The notes under the pieces: model-generated
Databases searched by the model: none
Seen by the model: the letters and a program-made list of their open reading frames with translations, nothing else
Told to the model about the DNA's origin: nothing
Assembly: GCF_021412625.1 (NCBI RefSeq)
Contig: NZ_JAKCFI010000003.1
Span: forward strand, 1-64,000
Direction of reading: 5' to 3'
Source: Myxococcus stipitatus
Lineage (GTDB): Bacteria; Myxococcota; Myxococcia; Myxococcales; Myxococcaceae
Length of the DNA: 64,000 bases
In this document: positions 9,119 through 18,485 of the stretch, piece after piece
Layout: the number at the start of each line of letters is the position of its first letter
How positions within the stretch are numbered: the first letter of the stretch is position 1
Position numbers and translations under genes: made by a program

Positions 9119-9736
9119 TCAGTGCAACGAGAGCTGGCCGGAGCGCGCCTTCTTGCGCCCCTTGGCCTTCGCGCCGCGCGCCGACGGAGCCGCCGCCTGG
9201 CGGGCCTCCTGGAGCACCTTGCTGGCCGCGCGCCCCCGCGGGAGCTTCACGTCCTGCACCGACTGCGGCTTCGCGTCGTCCACCCACTCCGAGGGACGCC
9301 GCCCCGTGCGCATCAGGAGCCGCAGCTTCTGGTAGTGCGCCGAGCAATACCCCTTCGACCGGCTGGGGCGCTTGCAGCCGATGACCGCGCACGTGCGCGA
9401 GCCCTCGGCGCCCCGGGCCCGCACCACCGGCGCCTTCGCCGACACTCGCGCGGCGCCCAGCAGCGGCAGCTCCTCCTGCCGGGTCGCGCCCCGTCCACCC
9501 CGGCCGCGCTTCGCCGCGGGCGGCGACGACGCACCGGCCTGCTTCGCCAGGGGCGCCCGCACGCCCGCCATGGCGCCGAGCCTGCTGGTCAGCGGCGCCA
9601 GCCGGAACGTCACCGAACGCAGCATCTCCAGGGCCTCCAGGCCCTCCTCCATGCGGCGCACGGCCTCCTGAAGGGGCACGAGCTGGGTCTGCAGCTCACG
9701 CCGGAACAATTCTCCGAGCTCATTCGCGATGGACAT
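9119..9736 (-). CDS. putative zinc-binding protein with CX4C-CX2H module
   Basis: A 205-residue protein from ATG 9736. An N-terminal amphipathic helix pair (ELGELFRRELQTQLVPLQEAVRRMEEGLEALEML) could form a coiled coil. After a basic low-complexity stretch comes C-A-V-I-G-C...KGYCSAHYQK, a compact Cys2-CysHis arrangement likely to bind one zinc. The tail is Lys/Arg-rich (AKGRKKARSG), which would favour nucleic-acid binding. The family is not known to me. The frame is open far upstream, but codon use and composition look natural only from this start. Confidence 0.7.
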   Translation of the reverse strand: MSIANELGELFRRELQTQLVPLQEAVRRMEEGLEALEMLRSVTFRLAPLTSRLGAMAGVRAPLAKQAGASSPPAAKRGRGGRGATRQEELPLLGAARVSAKAPVVRARGAEGSRTCAVIGCKRPSRSKGYCSAHYQKLRLLMRTGRRPSEWVDDAKPQSVQDVKLPRGRAASKVLQEARQAAAPSARGAKAKGRKKARSGQLSLH

Positions 9737-10300
9737 GTGACGAGAGGATATACGCCCTGCCACGTCTCGAAACGGGAAATCCGCTGCATGGCACGCGCCA
9801 ACGGTCATCCCACGGGCGAATCCCCGGCGGAGCCCCCCTCCCAGGGTCGTCCTCCCCGCGTTGGACTCCGACCGCCGGGCCAGTGCCAACGACAGGGATT
9901 GAACCCTCGACGAGACGGGCTGGCGGCGGCTCAGCTCCGGACCGAGGGCGCGGAAACGGGCGCCGGTGTCTTTTCGCTCACGGAGCCCGCCGCCGGCCGC
10001 GCCGGGGGGTGCTCCGGCAGCAGCGCCGCCGCCATGGGGCAGGAGCGCAGCGCCGTGGAAAGCGCCCACAGCAACAACAGGGTTGGAACGAACGGGTGAC
10101 CCACGACGACGCCTCCAACAAGAGCCGGAATACCCACGAGAAACGCGACCCGCCGCATTTCTTGGAGGGGGAATACGCACGGGCCCGTCGGAAAGGTCTC
10201 ACCAGCACCCGGGGTGGGAGCCAGGGGCCCGCCCGGCGTCCGGGCGCACGCGGCGGCCGCGGCCCCGCCAGCGACGGGAGGGTGTTAAAGGAGGCGGGAC
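9737..10300. other. intergenic region, 564 bp
   Basis: The region lies between the Cys/His protein gene and the MoxR operon, which are divergent. Apart from the doubtful small membrane ORF at 9931-10158 on the minus strand I see no gene. An AGGAGG-type ribosome site just before 10301 belongs to the MoxR gene. A tRNA-like T-arm string near 9890 did not fold into a tRNA. Confidence 0.5.
9931..10158 (-). CDS. possible small membrane protein
   Basis: A 75-residue frame with one or two hydrophobic segments (FLVGIPALVGGVVVG and FVPTLLLLWALSTAL) and a Cys-Pro near the membrane end (RSCPMAAALL). This faintly recalls DUF2892/YgaP-like proteins, which end a helix in a similar W/R-C-P motif. The tail is Pro/Ala/Ser-rich. 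No good ribosome site precedes the ATG, so the call is weak. Confidence 0.35.
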   Translation of the reverse strand: MRRVAFLVGIPALVGGVVVGHPFVPTLLLLWALSTALRSCPMAAALLPEHPPARPAAGSVSEKTPAPVSAPSVRS

Positions 10301-11149
10301 ATGACTTCGGCACCTCCCCCCGTCCGCTTCAAAGGCACCGCGACCTACCTGACCCACGAGGGCCTCCAGGCCGCGGTCAATTGCGCGCTGACGCTGCAGC
10401 GCCCCCTGCTGGTGAAGGGTGAGCCCGGCACCGGCAAGACGCTGCTGGCGGAGGCCATCGCCGAGGCCCTGGGGCTGAAGCTGCTCACCTGGCACGTGAA
10501 GAGCACCACGCGCGCCCAGGACGGCCTGTATGTCTACGACACCGTGCAGCGGCTCTACGACTCGCGCTTCGGGGACGGGGACGTGCGGGACATCCGCCGC
10601 TACATCCGCCTGGGCCCGCTGGGCGAGGCGTTCTCGTCGCCCGAGCGCGTGGTGCTGCTCATCGACGAGGTGGACAAGGCGGACCTGGAGTTCCCCAACG
10701 ACCTGCTCCACGAGCTGGACCGGATGCGCTTCCGCATCACCGAGACGAACGACGAGGTGAGCGCGAAGCACCGCCCCGTGGTGGTCATCACGTCCAACAA
10801 CGAGAAGGAGCTGCCCGACGCGTTCCTGCGCCGCTGCGTGTTCCACTTCATCGACTTCCCGGACGCGGAGCTCATGCGCCGCATCGTCGACGTGCACCAC
10901 CCGGGGCTGGACGCCGCGCTCGCCGAGCAGGCGCTGAAGATCTTCTACGAGCTGCGCGGCTTCACCCGCCTGCGCAAGCGCCCCTCCACCAGCGAGCTCA
11001 TCGACTGGATCTCCGTGCTCAAGGCGCAGGGCATCCACGACCTGAAGCTGGAGGAGCAGCTGCCGTTCCTGGGGGCGCTCCTGAAGAAGGAGCAGGACCT
11101 GGTGTCGGTGGCGGAGGCGTTCGGACGCGGGCGCAGGAGCCGGGCCTGA
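10301..11149 (+). CDS. MoxR-type AAA+ ATPase
   Basis: A 282-residue AAA+ protein: Walker A GEPGTGKT at 40-47, Walker B VVLLIDEVDKAD near 120, sensor 1 ITSNNEKELPDAFLRRC. MoxR ATPases act as chaperones or metal-insertion/assembly factors with a VWA-domain partner, which here is the next gene 18 bp downstream. A strong AGGAGG precedes the start. The client protein is not evident from neighbours. Confidence 0.9.
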   Translation: MTSAPPPVRFKGTATYLTHEGLQAAVNCALTLQRPLLVKGEPGTGKTLLAEAIAEALGLKLLTWHVKSTTRAQDGLYVYDTVQRLYDSRFGDGDVRDIRRYIRLGPLGEAFSSPERVVLLIDEVDKADLEFPNDLLHELDRMRFRITETNDEVSAKHRPVVVITSNNEKELPDAFLRRCVFHFIDFPDAELMRRIVDVHHPGLDAALAEQALKIFYELRGFTRLRKRPSTSELIDWISVLKAQGIHDLKLEEQLPFLGALLKKEQDLVSVAEAFGRGRRSRA

Positions 11150-11167
11150 CCCCCAGGAGCGCGCGCC

Positions 11168-12376
<1,209 letters not shown>

Positions 12377-12519
12377 CCTGGACGGATGCTCCCGGGGCCG
12401 GGATTTCCGGTGACCCCGTGGACCGCCAAACGCTGGGGCGAGGGGGCATGGCGTTTGGTGCGGCGCCCCGGCGCCAGTTACGGCATGGTGCGCGCCACGC
12501 AAGGGAGCGCGAGGACACC

Positions 12520-14577
12520 ATGACGACCAATTCGCAGGACGTGCTGAGCATCAACACCATCCGCACCCTGGCCATGGATGCGGTGCAGCAGGCCCACTCG
12601 GGACACCCCGGGGCGCCCATGTCGCTGGCCCCCGTGGCGTACCAGCTGTGGCAGCAGGAGCTGCGGTACGACCCGACCAACCCCATCTGGCCGGACCGCG
12701 ACCGGTTCATCCTCTCCAACGGCCACGCGTCGATGCTGCTGTACGCGCTCCTGCACCTGGCCGGGGTGAAGCGCGTCACGAAGGACTACCGCGTCGAGGA
12801 CACGCCGGCGGTGTCGCTGGAGGACATCCAGAAGTTCCGCCAGCTCGACTCGTCGACGCCGGGCCACCCGGAGTACCGGTGGACCACGGGCGTGGAGACG
12901 ACGACGGGCCCGCTGGGCCAGGGCGTGGCCAACAGCGTGGGCATGGCCATCGCCAGCCGGTGGCTCGCCGGGCACTTCAACCGGCCGAACTTCGAGATGT
13001 TCAGCCACGACGTGTACGCCATCTGTGGCGACGGTGACCTGATGGAGGGCGTGGCGTCCGAGGCGGCGTCCATCGCCGGACACCTGCAGCTGCCCAACCT
13101 GTGCTGGGTCTACGACAGCAACCACATCTCCATCGACGGCAGCACGGAGCTGGCCTTCACCGAGGACGTGGGCCGGCGCTTCGAGGCCTATGGCTGGCGC
13201 GTGCTGCGCGTGGCCGACGGCAATGACTTGACGGCGCTGAGCGAGGCGCTGCGCACCTTCAAGACGCTGCGGGGCAAGCCGACGCTCATCATCGTCACCA
13301 CGCAGATCGCCTTCGGCGCGCCCAAGCTCCAGGGCTCGTCCAAGGCGCACGGCGAGCCGCTGGGCGAGGAGGAGATCAAGGGCACCAAGCGCAACTACGG
13401 CTGGCCCGAGGACGCGAAGTTCCTGGTGCCCGAGGGCGTGCGCGAGCGGTTCCAGGAGCGCATGGGCGCTCGCGGGCAGGAGCTGCGCCGCGCGTGGGAG
13501 CAGCGCTTCGTCGAGTACAAGAAGGCGCACCCGGAGCTGGCGGAGCAGCTGGAGGCCATGCAGCGCCGCGAGGCGCCGAAGGGCTGGGACGCGGAGCTGC
13601 CCGTGTTCCCGGCGGACGCCAAGGGCCTGGCCACGCGCGAGTCGAGCGGCAAGGTGCTCAACGCGCTGGCGAAGAACTACCCGTGGCTGGTGGGCGGGTC
13701 CGCGGACCTGAACCCGTCGACGAAGACGTACATCAACGGCTCCGAGTCCATGAAGCCCGGTGAGCACGCGGGGCGCAACATCCACTTCGGCGTGCGCGAG
13801 CACGCGATGGGCTCCATCGTCAACGGGCTGTGCCTGAGCAAGGTGCGTGGCTACGGCGCGACGTTCCTCATCTTCAGCGAGTACGAGCGCCCCGCCATCC
13901 GCCTGTCGGCGCTGATGGAGCTGCCGGCCATCCACATCTTCACGCACGACTCCATCGGCCTGGGCGAGGACGGCCCCACGCACCAGCCGGTGGAGCAGTT
14001 GGCGAGCCTGCGCGCGATTCCGGGCCTCATCGTGCTGCGCCCGGCGGACGCGAACGAGGTCACCGAGGCGTGGAAGGTCATCGCGAAGCAGCGGCACCAC
14101 CCGGTGGTGCTGGTGCTCACGCGCCAGGCGGTGCCCACGCTGGACCGCAGCAAGTACGGCGCGGCGTCCGGCGTGGCGCGCGGCGGCTACGTGCTGGCGG
14201 ACGCGGAGGGCGGCAAGCCAGAGCTGGTGCTCATCGGCACGGGCAGCGAGGTGTCGCTGTGCCTGGACGCCCACGAGAAGCTCAAGGCCGAGGGCATCCG
14301 GTCGCGCGTGGTGAGCCTGCCGTCGTGGGAGCTGTTCGAGGAGCAGTCGCAGGAGTACCGCGACAGCGTGCTGCCTCCGGACGTGCACGCCCGCGTCGCG
14401 GTGGAGAAGGCGGCGGCGTTCGGCTGGGAGCGGTTCGTGGGCCTGCGCGGGAGCATCGTCGGCATGCGCAGCTTCGGCGCCTCCGCGCCCATCAAGGCGC
14501 TCCAGCAGAAGTTCGGCTTCACCGTGGACAACGTGGTGAAGGTGGCCAAGGACACGCTGGCGAAGGCGAAGGCGTAG
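12520..14577 (+). CDS. tkt: transketolase
   Basis: A 685-residue enzyme from ATG 12520, which follows GAGG. It transfers two-carbon ketol units in the pentose phosphate pathway using thiamine diphosphate. Visible motifs are SGHPGAPMSLAP, GPLGQGVANSVGMA, the ThDP/Mg motif GDGDLMEG at 170-177, GGSADLNPSTKT and HDSIGLGEDGPTHQPVEQ. Length and motif order are normal for the family. Upstream in-frame codons to 12418 lack any resemblance to transketolase. Its transcript ends in the hairpin at 14610-14647. Confidence 0.96.
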   Translation: MTTNSQDVLSINTIRTLAMDAVQQAHSGHPGAPMSLAPVAYQLWQQELRYDPTNPIWPDRDRFILSNGHASMLLYALLHLAGVKRVTKDYRVEDTPAVSLEDIQKFRQLDSSTPGHPEYRWTTGVETTTGPLGQGVANSVGMAIASRWLAGHFNRPNFEMFSHDVYAICGDGDLMEGVASEAASIAGHLQLPNLCWVYDSNHISIDGSTELAFTEDVGRRFEAYGWRVLRVADGNDLTALSEALRTFKTLRGKPTLIIVTTQIAFGAPKLQGSSKAHGEPLGEEEIKGTKRNYGWPEDAKFLVPEGVRERFQERMGARGQELRRAWEQRFVEYKKAHPELAEQLEAMQRREAPKGWDAELPVFPADAKGLATRESSGKVLNALAKNYPWLVGGSADLNPSTKTYINGSESMKPGEHAGRNIHFGVREHAMGSIVNGLCLSKVRGYGATFLIFSEYERPAIRLSALMELPAIHIFTHDSIGLGEDGPTHQPVEQLASLRAIPGLIVLRPADANEVTEAWKVIAKQRHHPVVLVLTRQAVPTLDRSKYGAASGVARGGYVLADAEGGKPELVLIGTGSEVSLCLDAHEKLKAEGIRSRVVSLPSWELFEEQSQEYRDSVLPPDVHARVAVEKAAAFGWERFVGLRGSIVGMRSFGASAPIKALQQKFGFTVDNVVKVAKDTLAKAKA

Positions 14578-14609
14578 TCGGCTCGCCGCGCCCCGGGCGC
14601 TGAAAAGAC

Positions 14610-14647
14610 AAGGGCCGCGGACCATCCCCCGAGGGTCCGCGGCCCTT
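14610..14647. terminator. bidirectional-looking terminator of tkt; hairpin 1 of the C-loop array
   Basis: A perfect 14-bp stem (AAGGGCCGCGGACC and its complement) closes the loop ATCCCCCGAG and is followed by CGTTTTT, a canonical intrinsic terminator for tkt. Its C5 loop matches the loops of the eight hairpins that follow. Confidence 0.85.
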
Positions 14648-15208
14648 CGTTTTTCCGGTACGCCTCCGGATGCCGGAGCCCACCCCCCGGTGGCTCCGCA
14701 CATCCGGCGTCCTTCCTTTCCGACGGCTCCGACCGGCTCCAGGAAACACCCCCCGGTGATTCCCGGCTCCCCGGCCGTGACCTTCGTCCTGCCACCCTCT
14801 CACCCTGGCGCTGGAACCTCCCCCCGGTGGTTCCTGGCGCCCGGCGTCGGGCTTCTTCTTCGACCTTCACCGCGCGTGCCTGGAGTGTCCCCCGGTCACT
14901 CCCGGCACGCGGCGTCGGGCTTCGATGTCGCCCTCGAACGGGCACCTGGATCCACCCCCCGGTGATTCAGGTGCCCGTCATCAGGGCTTGGATACGTACC
15001 ACCCGAGCCTCTGGATCCCCCCCGGTATCCAGCGCTCCCTCCGTCCCCTCTAAGAAGGGGCCTCACGGAGAGAAAGGGCCTCGGACCCTCCCCCGAAAGT
15101 CCGAGCGCCCTGCTGCTCCCCTTGCAAGAGAGGAGCCCATCCCCGCTTCTCGTCGCGGTGGGGAATCCCCCCGTCGTCACCCGGCCCCCCACCGGGTGTC
15201 CCCACCGC
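14610..15208 (+). repeat. array of nine stem-loops with C-run loops
   Basis: Nine inverted repeats fill the gap between the convergent tkt and the repeat-protein gene: 14610-14647, 14666-14707, 14733-14774, 14807-14841, 14873-14911, 14940-14976, 15005-15037, 15076-15110 and 15155-15208. Each places a run of 5-7 C (often CCCCCCGGTG) in or beside the loop, with C-runs recurring every 57-77 bases. Stem sequences differ completely from one hairpin to the next while pairing is kept (for example GGAACC/GGTTCC, GGAGTG/CACTCC, CTCGGAC/GTCCGAG). That pattern argues for RNA structure rather than copied DNA. No known element was recognised. Confidence 0.8.
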
Positions 15209-15225
15209 GCCGTTGGGACCGCGAA

Positions 15226-16695
15226 TCAGGCCACGATCTGGCGGAGGGCCGGCAGCGCGACCACCAGGTTCATCGTCGTCAGCATCTTCTTGAAGTCGTT
15301 GTTGGCGATGCCCGTCTCGCCCTTCGCCAGGGCGTTGGTGGCGGTGCGCTCGTAGATGCCGAGGACCCGCTTCGCCTCCGGGCTCAGGCGGTCGTAGTTG
15401 TCGCGAGCCCACTTCTGGAGGTCCGCGAACTCGAGGCCCGCGGCCTGGCCGTCCAGGTCACCCGCGCCGTCCGAGATGGCCTTGATGAGGTCGCGGCCGG
15501 AGATGGTGCCGTTCTTGTCGTCCAGCTTCTCCAGCGCGGCGCGCATGGAGTCGTCCCGGAACGTCTTGAACTGGGAGGCCTCCTTCACCATCGAGTCGAA
15601 GTTGGCCTGCGTCAGCCCCCCCGAGCCGGCCTTCTTGGCGTGCTTCTCGTAGGTGGCGAGCACCTGGCGGGCCTCGGGCGTGAGCCGGTCCTTGTTCTTC
15701 TCCGCCCACTTCTTGAAGTCGCGCAGCTCGGAGGTGGAGGAGTGCCCGTCCATGTCGGAGACGCCCTCCTTGATGGCCTCGAGCATGTCCTCGCCGGAGA
15801 TGGGGCCGTGCTCCTTGTCGAGCTTGGAGAGCGCCTTCTGCGCGCTCACGTCACCGATGTTCTTGAACGCGTCGTGCAGGTCGCGCAGCTCGGCCTTCGA
15901 GAAGTCCTTGCTGCCGGACTCGGTCACCTTCTTCGCGTGACGCTCGAAGGTGGAGAGCACCTGCTTCGCCTCGGGCGACAGCTTGCCCTCGTTCTTCCGC
16001 GCCCAGTCCGCCAGGGCCTTGGCCTCCGCGTGCGTCTGGCCATCCGCGTCGCGCACGCCGCGCTCGATGGCGCGCGCCAGATCCTCACCGGAGATGGGGG
16101 CGGCCTTCTTGTCGAGGTTCGCCAGCTCGCGCTCCATGCCCTTGTCGCCCACCGAGCGCATGTCCTCGAGCATCTGGTTCCACTCCCCCGTGGGGATGCC
16201 CGTCTGGCCCTTGGCCTGCGCCTTCGCTGCGGCCTTCGAGTACAGGTCCATCACCTGCTTCGCCTCGGGCGTGAGGCGGTCGCCGTTCTGGCGCGCCCAC
16301 TCCTCGAAGGCGCGGTACTCACCACCCGCCGCCTGGTTGTCCAGGTCCGCCGTGCCGCGCTCGATGGCCTGCGTGAGCTGCTCCGCCGTGATGGGGCCCT
16401 TCGTCTGGTCCAGCTTCGCCGTCTCGCGCAGCGCGCCGGTGTCGAGCGGCTGCCACTCGTTGGGCAGCTTGCGGGCGGGACGCCCCAGCTGACCCTTGTC
16501 GAAGAGGTCACCCAGCTTGTGGTGCGGCACCAGCGGGCGGCCGCAGTTGACCGCCTGGTGCAGCGCGCCCAGCAGCCGCTGCTCGGCCTCGCGCAGGCCG
16601 CGCGCATGGTTGAGCGGCGAGGACACCGTCGAGGTGATGCCGTGGCTCTTGGAGGCGACGTTGGCGTTCAGCTGGGCGTTCAGGCGGGTGGTCAT
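15226..16695 (-). CDS. four-fold repeat protein of unknown function
   Basis: A 489-residue soluble protein without signal peptide, from ATG 16695 preceded by GGAG. After an 85-residue N-terminal region it has four repeats of about 97 residues (near 88-182, 188-283, 288-378, 386-476). Each runs: LDxxxGPIxxxxLxxAIxxG, then D-x-D-G/N, then W-A-x-x-N-x-x-x-L-S/T-P-E-A-K-Q-V. The LDKEHGPISGEDM and DMDGHSSTSEL parts recall degenerate EF-hand loops, so calcium binding is possible but unproven. Expression appears to depend on a sigma-54 promoter at 16741-16756. The 3' end faces the hairpin array. Confidence 0.8.
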   Translation of the reverse strand: MTTRLNAQLNANVASKSHGITSTVSSPLNHARGLREAEQRLLGALHQAVNCGRPLVPHHKLGDLFDKGQLGRPARKLPNEWQPLDTGALRETAKLDQTKGPITAEQLTQAIERGTADLDNQAAGGEYRAFEEWARQNGDRLTPEAKQVMDLYSKAAAKAQAKGQTGIPTGEWNQMLEDMRSVGDKGMERELANLDKKAAPISGEDLARAIERGVRDADGQTHAEAKALADWARKNEGKLSPEAKQVLSTFERHAKKVTESGSKDFSKAELRDLHDAFKNIGDVSAQKALSKLDKEHGPISGEDMLEAIKEGVSDMDGHSSTSELRDFKKWAEKNKDRLTPEARQVLATYEKHAKKAGSGGLTQANFDSMVKEASQFKTFRDDSMRAALEKLDDKNGTISGRDLIKAISDGAGDLDGQAAGLEFADLQKWARDNYDRLSPEAKRVLGIYERTATNALAKGETGIANNDFKKMLTTMNLVVALPALRQIVA

Positions 16696-16740
16696 TTGAG
16701 TTCTCCGTTCTTTCGTTTGGAGCGTGATGACCAGCCCTAT

Positions 16741-16756
16741 TGCGCGCGTCGTGCCA
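16741..16756 (-). promoter_or_regulatory. sigma-54-type promoter of the four-repeat protein gene
   Basis: The minus strand reads TGGCACGACGCGCGCA: a perfect TGGCAC -24 element and a GC -12 element ten bases on. The transcript start would fall near 16729, giving a leader of about 35 bases. Three palindromes upstream fit activator sites. Confidence 0.7.
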
Positions 16757-16835
16757 GCCCTCCGCGGCCCGACTCCGCCTCTCAATCCCCCATGATTTCA
16801 AAGAGTTGAGGCGACACATCCGTCACCAGGAGGAT

Positions 16836-16851
16836 GGTGACAACAGTCACC
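16836..16851. promoter_or_regulatory. palindrome GGTGAC-N4-GTCACC, copy 1
   Basis: A perfect 6-4-6 inverted repeat centred about 114 bp upstream of the predicted sigma-54 start, a typical enhancer-binding-protein position. Confidence 0.6.
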
Positions 16852-16854
16852 ACC

Positions 16855-16870
16855 GGTGACTGCAATCACC
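16855..16870. promoter_or_regulatory. palindrome GGTGAC-N4-ATCACC, copy 2
   Basis: The same element with one mismatch, 19 bp from copy 1. Confidence 0.55.
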
Positions 16871-16890
16871 AGGGATCCGCGCCTGGGGGT

Positions 16891-16906
16891 GGTGACGACA
16901 GTCACC
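16891..16906. promoter_or_regulatory. palindrome GGTGAC-N4-GTCACC, copy 3
   Basis: A third, perfect copy 36 bp from copy 2. It overlaps the last codons of the GNAT gene. Confidence 0.55.
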
Positions 16907-17510
16907 GGATCCGCTTGGAGGCACCGCGCGGCGGAGACAGGCGCCGGCGCACGCGCTGCTTTCCCTGGGGCCGCTCGCCCACGAGGACGAAGCCCTGCTT
17001 CTCGAACAGCGGCAGCGTCCCGGTATAGGCGGACGCATTGGAGGTCCGCGTGGAGCCCGGGGGCGGCTTCACCGGATAGCCCTCCACCACACGCGCGCCC
17101 TTCCGCCGCAACACGTCCACGGACGCCTTCAACAGCGCCGTGGCGACGCCCTGCCCCCGGAAGCCCTTCTGGATGAAGAAGCACGGCAGCGACCAGACCT
17201 CGTCCGCGTCGTCGCAGCGGAGGCTCGGCGCGCGGTCCAACCGGGGGAAGCTCTTGCGGGGCCCCAGCGTGAGCCACCCCACCGGCGTCCCGTCGACGAA
17301 CGCCAGCAGCCCCTGCGCCTCGCCTCGCGCGACCAGCGCCTTCATCCGCGCCTTCGCGCGGGCGCCCTTCACGTCGCGGAACTGCTCACCCGCCTCCAGG
17401 CGCCAGAACATGCACCAACAGCCCGAACATGCGCCGTTCTCTCCGAACAACGTCTCCAGCGCGGGCCACAGGTCCGGCGTCAGCTCACGAATCTCGAGGT
17501 CGATGGACAT
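16902..17510 (-). CDS. GNAT family N-acetyltransferase
   Basis: A 202-residue protein from ATG 17510, preceded by GAGGG. The acetyl-CoA-binding core is seen at FFIQKGFRGQGVATALLKASVDVLRRKGA (Q/R-x-x-G-x-G/A motif A), with motif B near LPLFEKQGFVLVGE. An unusual N-terminal block GACSGCWCMFWR carries a C-x-x-C-W-C cluster seen in a subset of GNAT proteins. The substrate is unknown. Its 3' end overlaps a palindrome serving the next gene. Confidence 0.85.
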   Translation of the reverse strand: MSIDLEIRELTPDLWPALETLFGENGACSGCWCMFWRLEAGEQFRDVKGARAKARMKALVARGEAQGLLAFVDGTPVGWLTLGPRKSFPRLDRAPSLRCDDADEVWSLPCFFIQKGFRGQGVATALLKASVDVLRRKGARVVEGYPVKPPPGSTRTSNASAYTGTLPLFEKQGFVLVGERPQGKQRVRRRLSPPRGASKRIR

Positions 17511-17549
17511 GGTCGCCCTCAACGTAGGCCCGCGAAGCGTCCCTTGGAA

Positions 17550-18446
17550 TCACAGACCGCCACGCAGCTCCTGGCCGCTCCAGAGCACGCCATCCCGCTC
17601 GCGCAGCAGGAAGGTGAGCCGACCCTGATGGAAGCCTCGGACCCACGGCTCCGGGTCCGGGAACCCCGGCGGCAGACGCCAGTCGGGAGGCTGGCTCGGC
17701 GCACGCGGAATGGACTGCTCGCGGCGCAGCGCGCCTACCTCCTGGTCCGTCAGTGGACGCGACGCGTACCACGGGAGCAGCTCCCGCCCGTGCAGGCCCA
17801 CGCGCCCGCCCCGCTGCCCCGGGTCCTCCCACGGCCCAATCGCCGTGCGTCGCAGCGCGGACAGATGCGCGCCACAGCCCAGCGCCCGGCCCAGGTCCCT
17901 GGCGAGCGCGCGGACGTAATAGCCCCCGCGACAGACGAGGCGCAGGCGGCTCGCGCGCGGCAGGTCATGCGACAGCCACCGCGCCGAGTGCAGGTACACG
18001 CGCGAGGGCGGCAGCTCCACGACCTCGCCCCGGTGCGCCTTGCGGTACGCGGGCTCCCCGCCCACCTTCTTCGCGCTCGTGGCGGGAGGCACCTGCTCCG
18101 TCCACCCCAGGAAGGGCTCGAGCGCGGCGTCGAGCCGCTCCGGGGTGAGGCCCGCGACGTCGCCCTGGAACATGGGGCGGCCGTGCAGGTCCCCCGTGTC
18201 CATCTCCGTGCCCCAGACGACGTCGGCCTCGTAGGTCTTCGGCACCGCGTGCAGCAGCTCGAACAAGCGCGTGGCCTGCCCCACCAGCATCAGCAGGAGC
18301 CCCTCCGCGAACGGGTCCAGCGTGCCGCCGTGACACACGGGCACGCGCTTGCCCGGCGTGGCGCGAGTCTCCTCGAGGAAGGACCGCACCACGGAGAAGC
18401 TCGTCGGCCCCACGGGCTTGTGGACGCGATAGATGCCGGGCGTCAT
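17550..18446 (-). CDS. truB: tRNA pseudouridine(55) synthase
   Basis: A 298-residue enzyme that converts U55 of tRNA to pseudouridine. The catalytic Asp44 lies in HGGTLDPFAEGLL. The KPVGPTSF start, the KTYEA strand and the RGGYYVRALARDLG motif are also typical of TruB. It is not next to the usual nusA/infB/rbfA cluster. It follows the ATPase gene by 39 bp and may share its transcript. Confidence 0.93.
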   Translation of the reverse strand: MTPGIYRVHKPVGPTSFSVVRSFLEETRATPGKRVPVCHGGTLDPFAEGLLLMLVGQATRLFELLHAVPKTYEADVVWGTEMDTGDLHGRPMFQGDVAGLTPERLDAALEPFLGWTEQVPPATSAKKVGGEPAYRKAHRGEVVELPPSRVYLHSARWLSHDLPRASRLRLVCRGGYYVRALARDLGRALGCGAHLSALRRTAIGPWEDPGQRGGRVGLHGRELLPWYASRPLTDQEVGALRREQSIPRAPSQPPDWRLPPGFPDPEPWVRGFHQGRLTFLLRERDGVLWSGQELRGGL

Positions 18447-18485
18447 GGCGGAGCCTCCCGTATCAGAGGTCCTGGGCGTTGGGGC

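Noticed and set aside
9885-9960. tRNA-like string (GGTTCAATCCC on the minus strand)
   Set aside because: The T-arm stem has mismatches, and no acceptor, D or anticodon stem could be folded around it.
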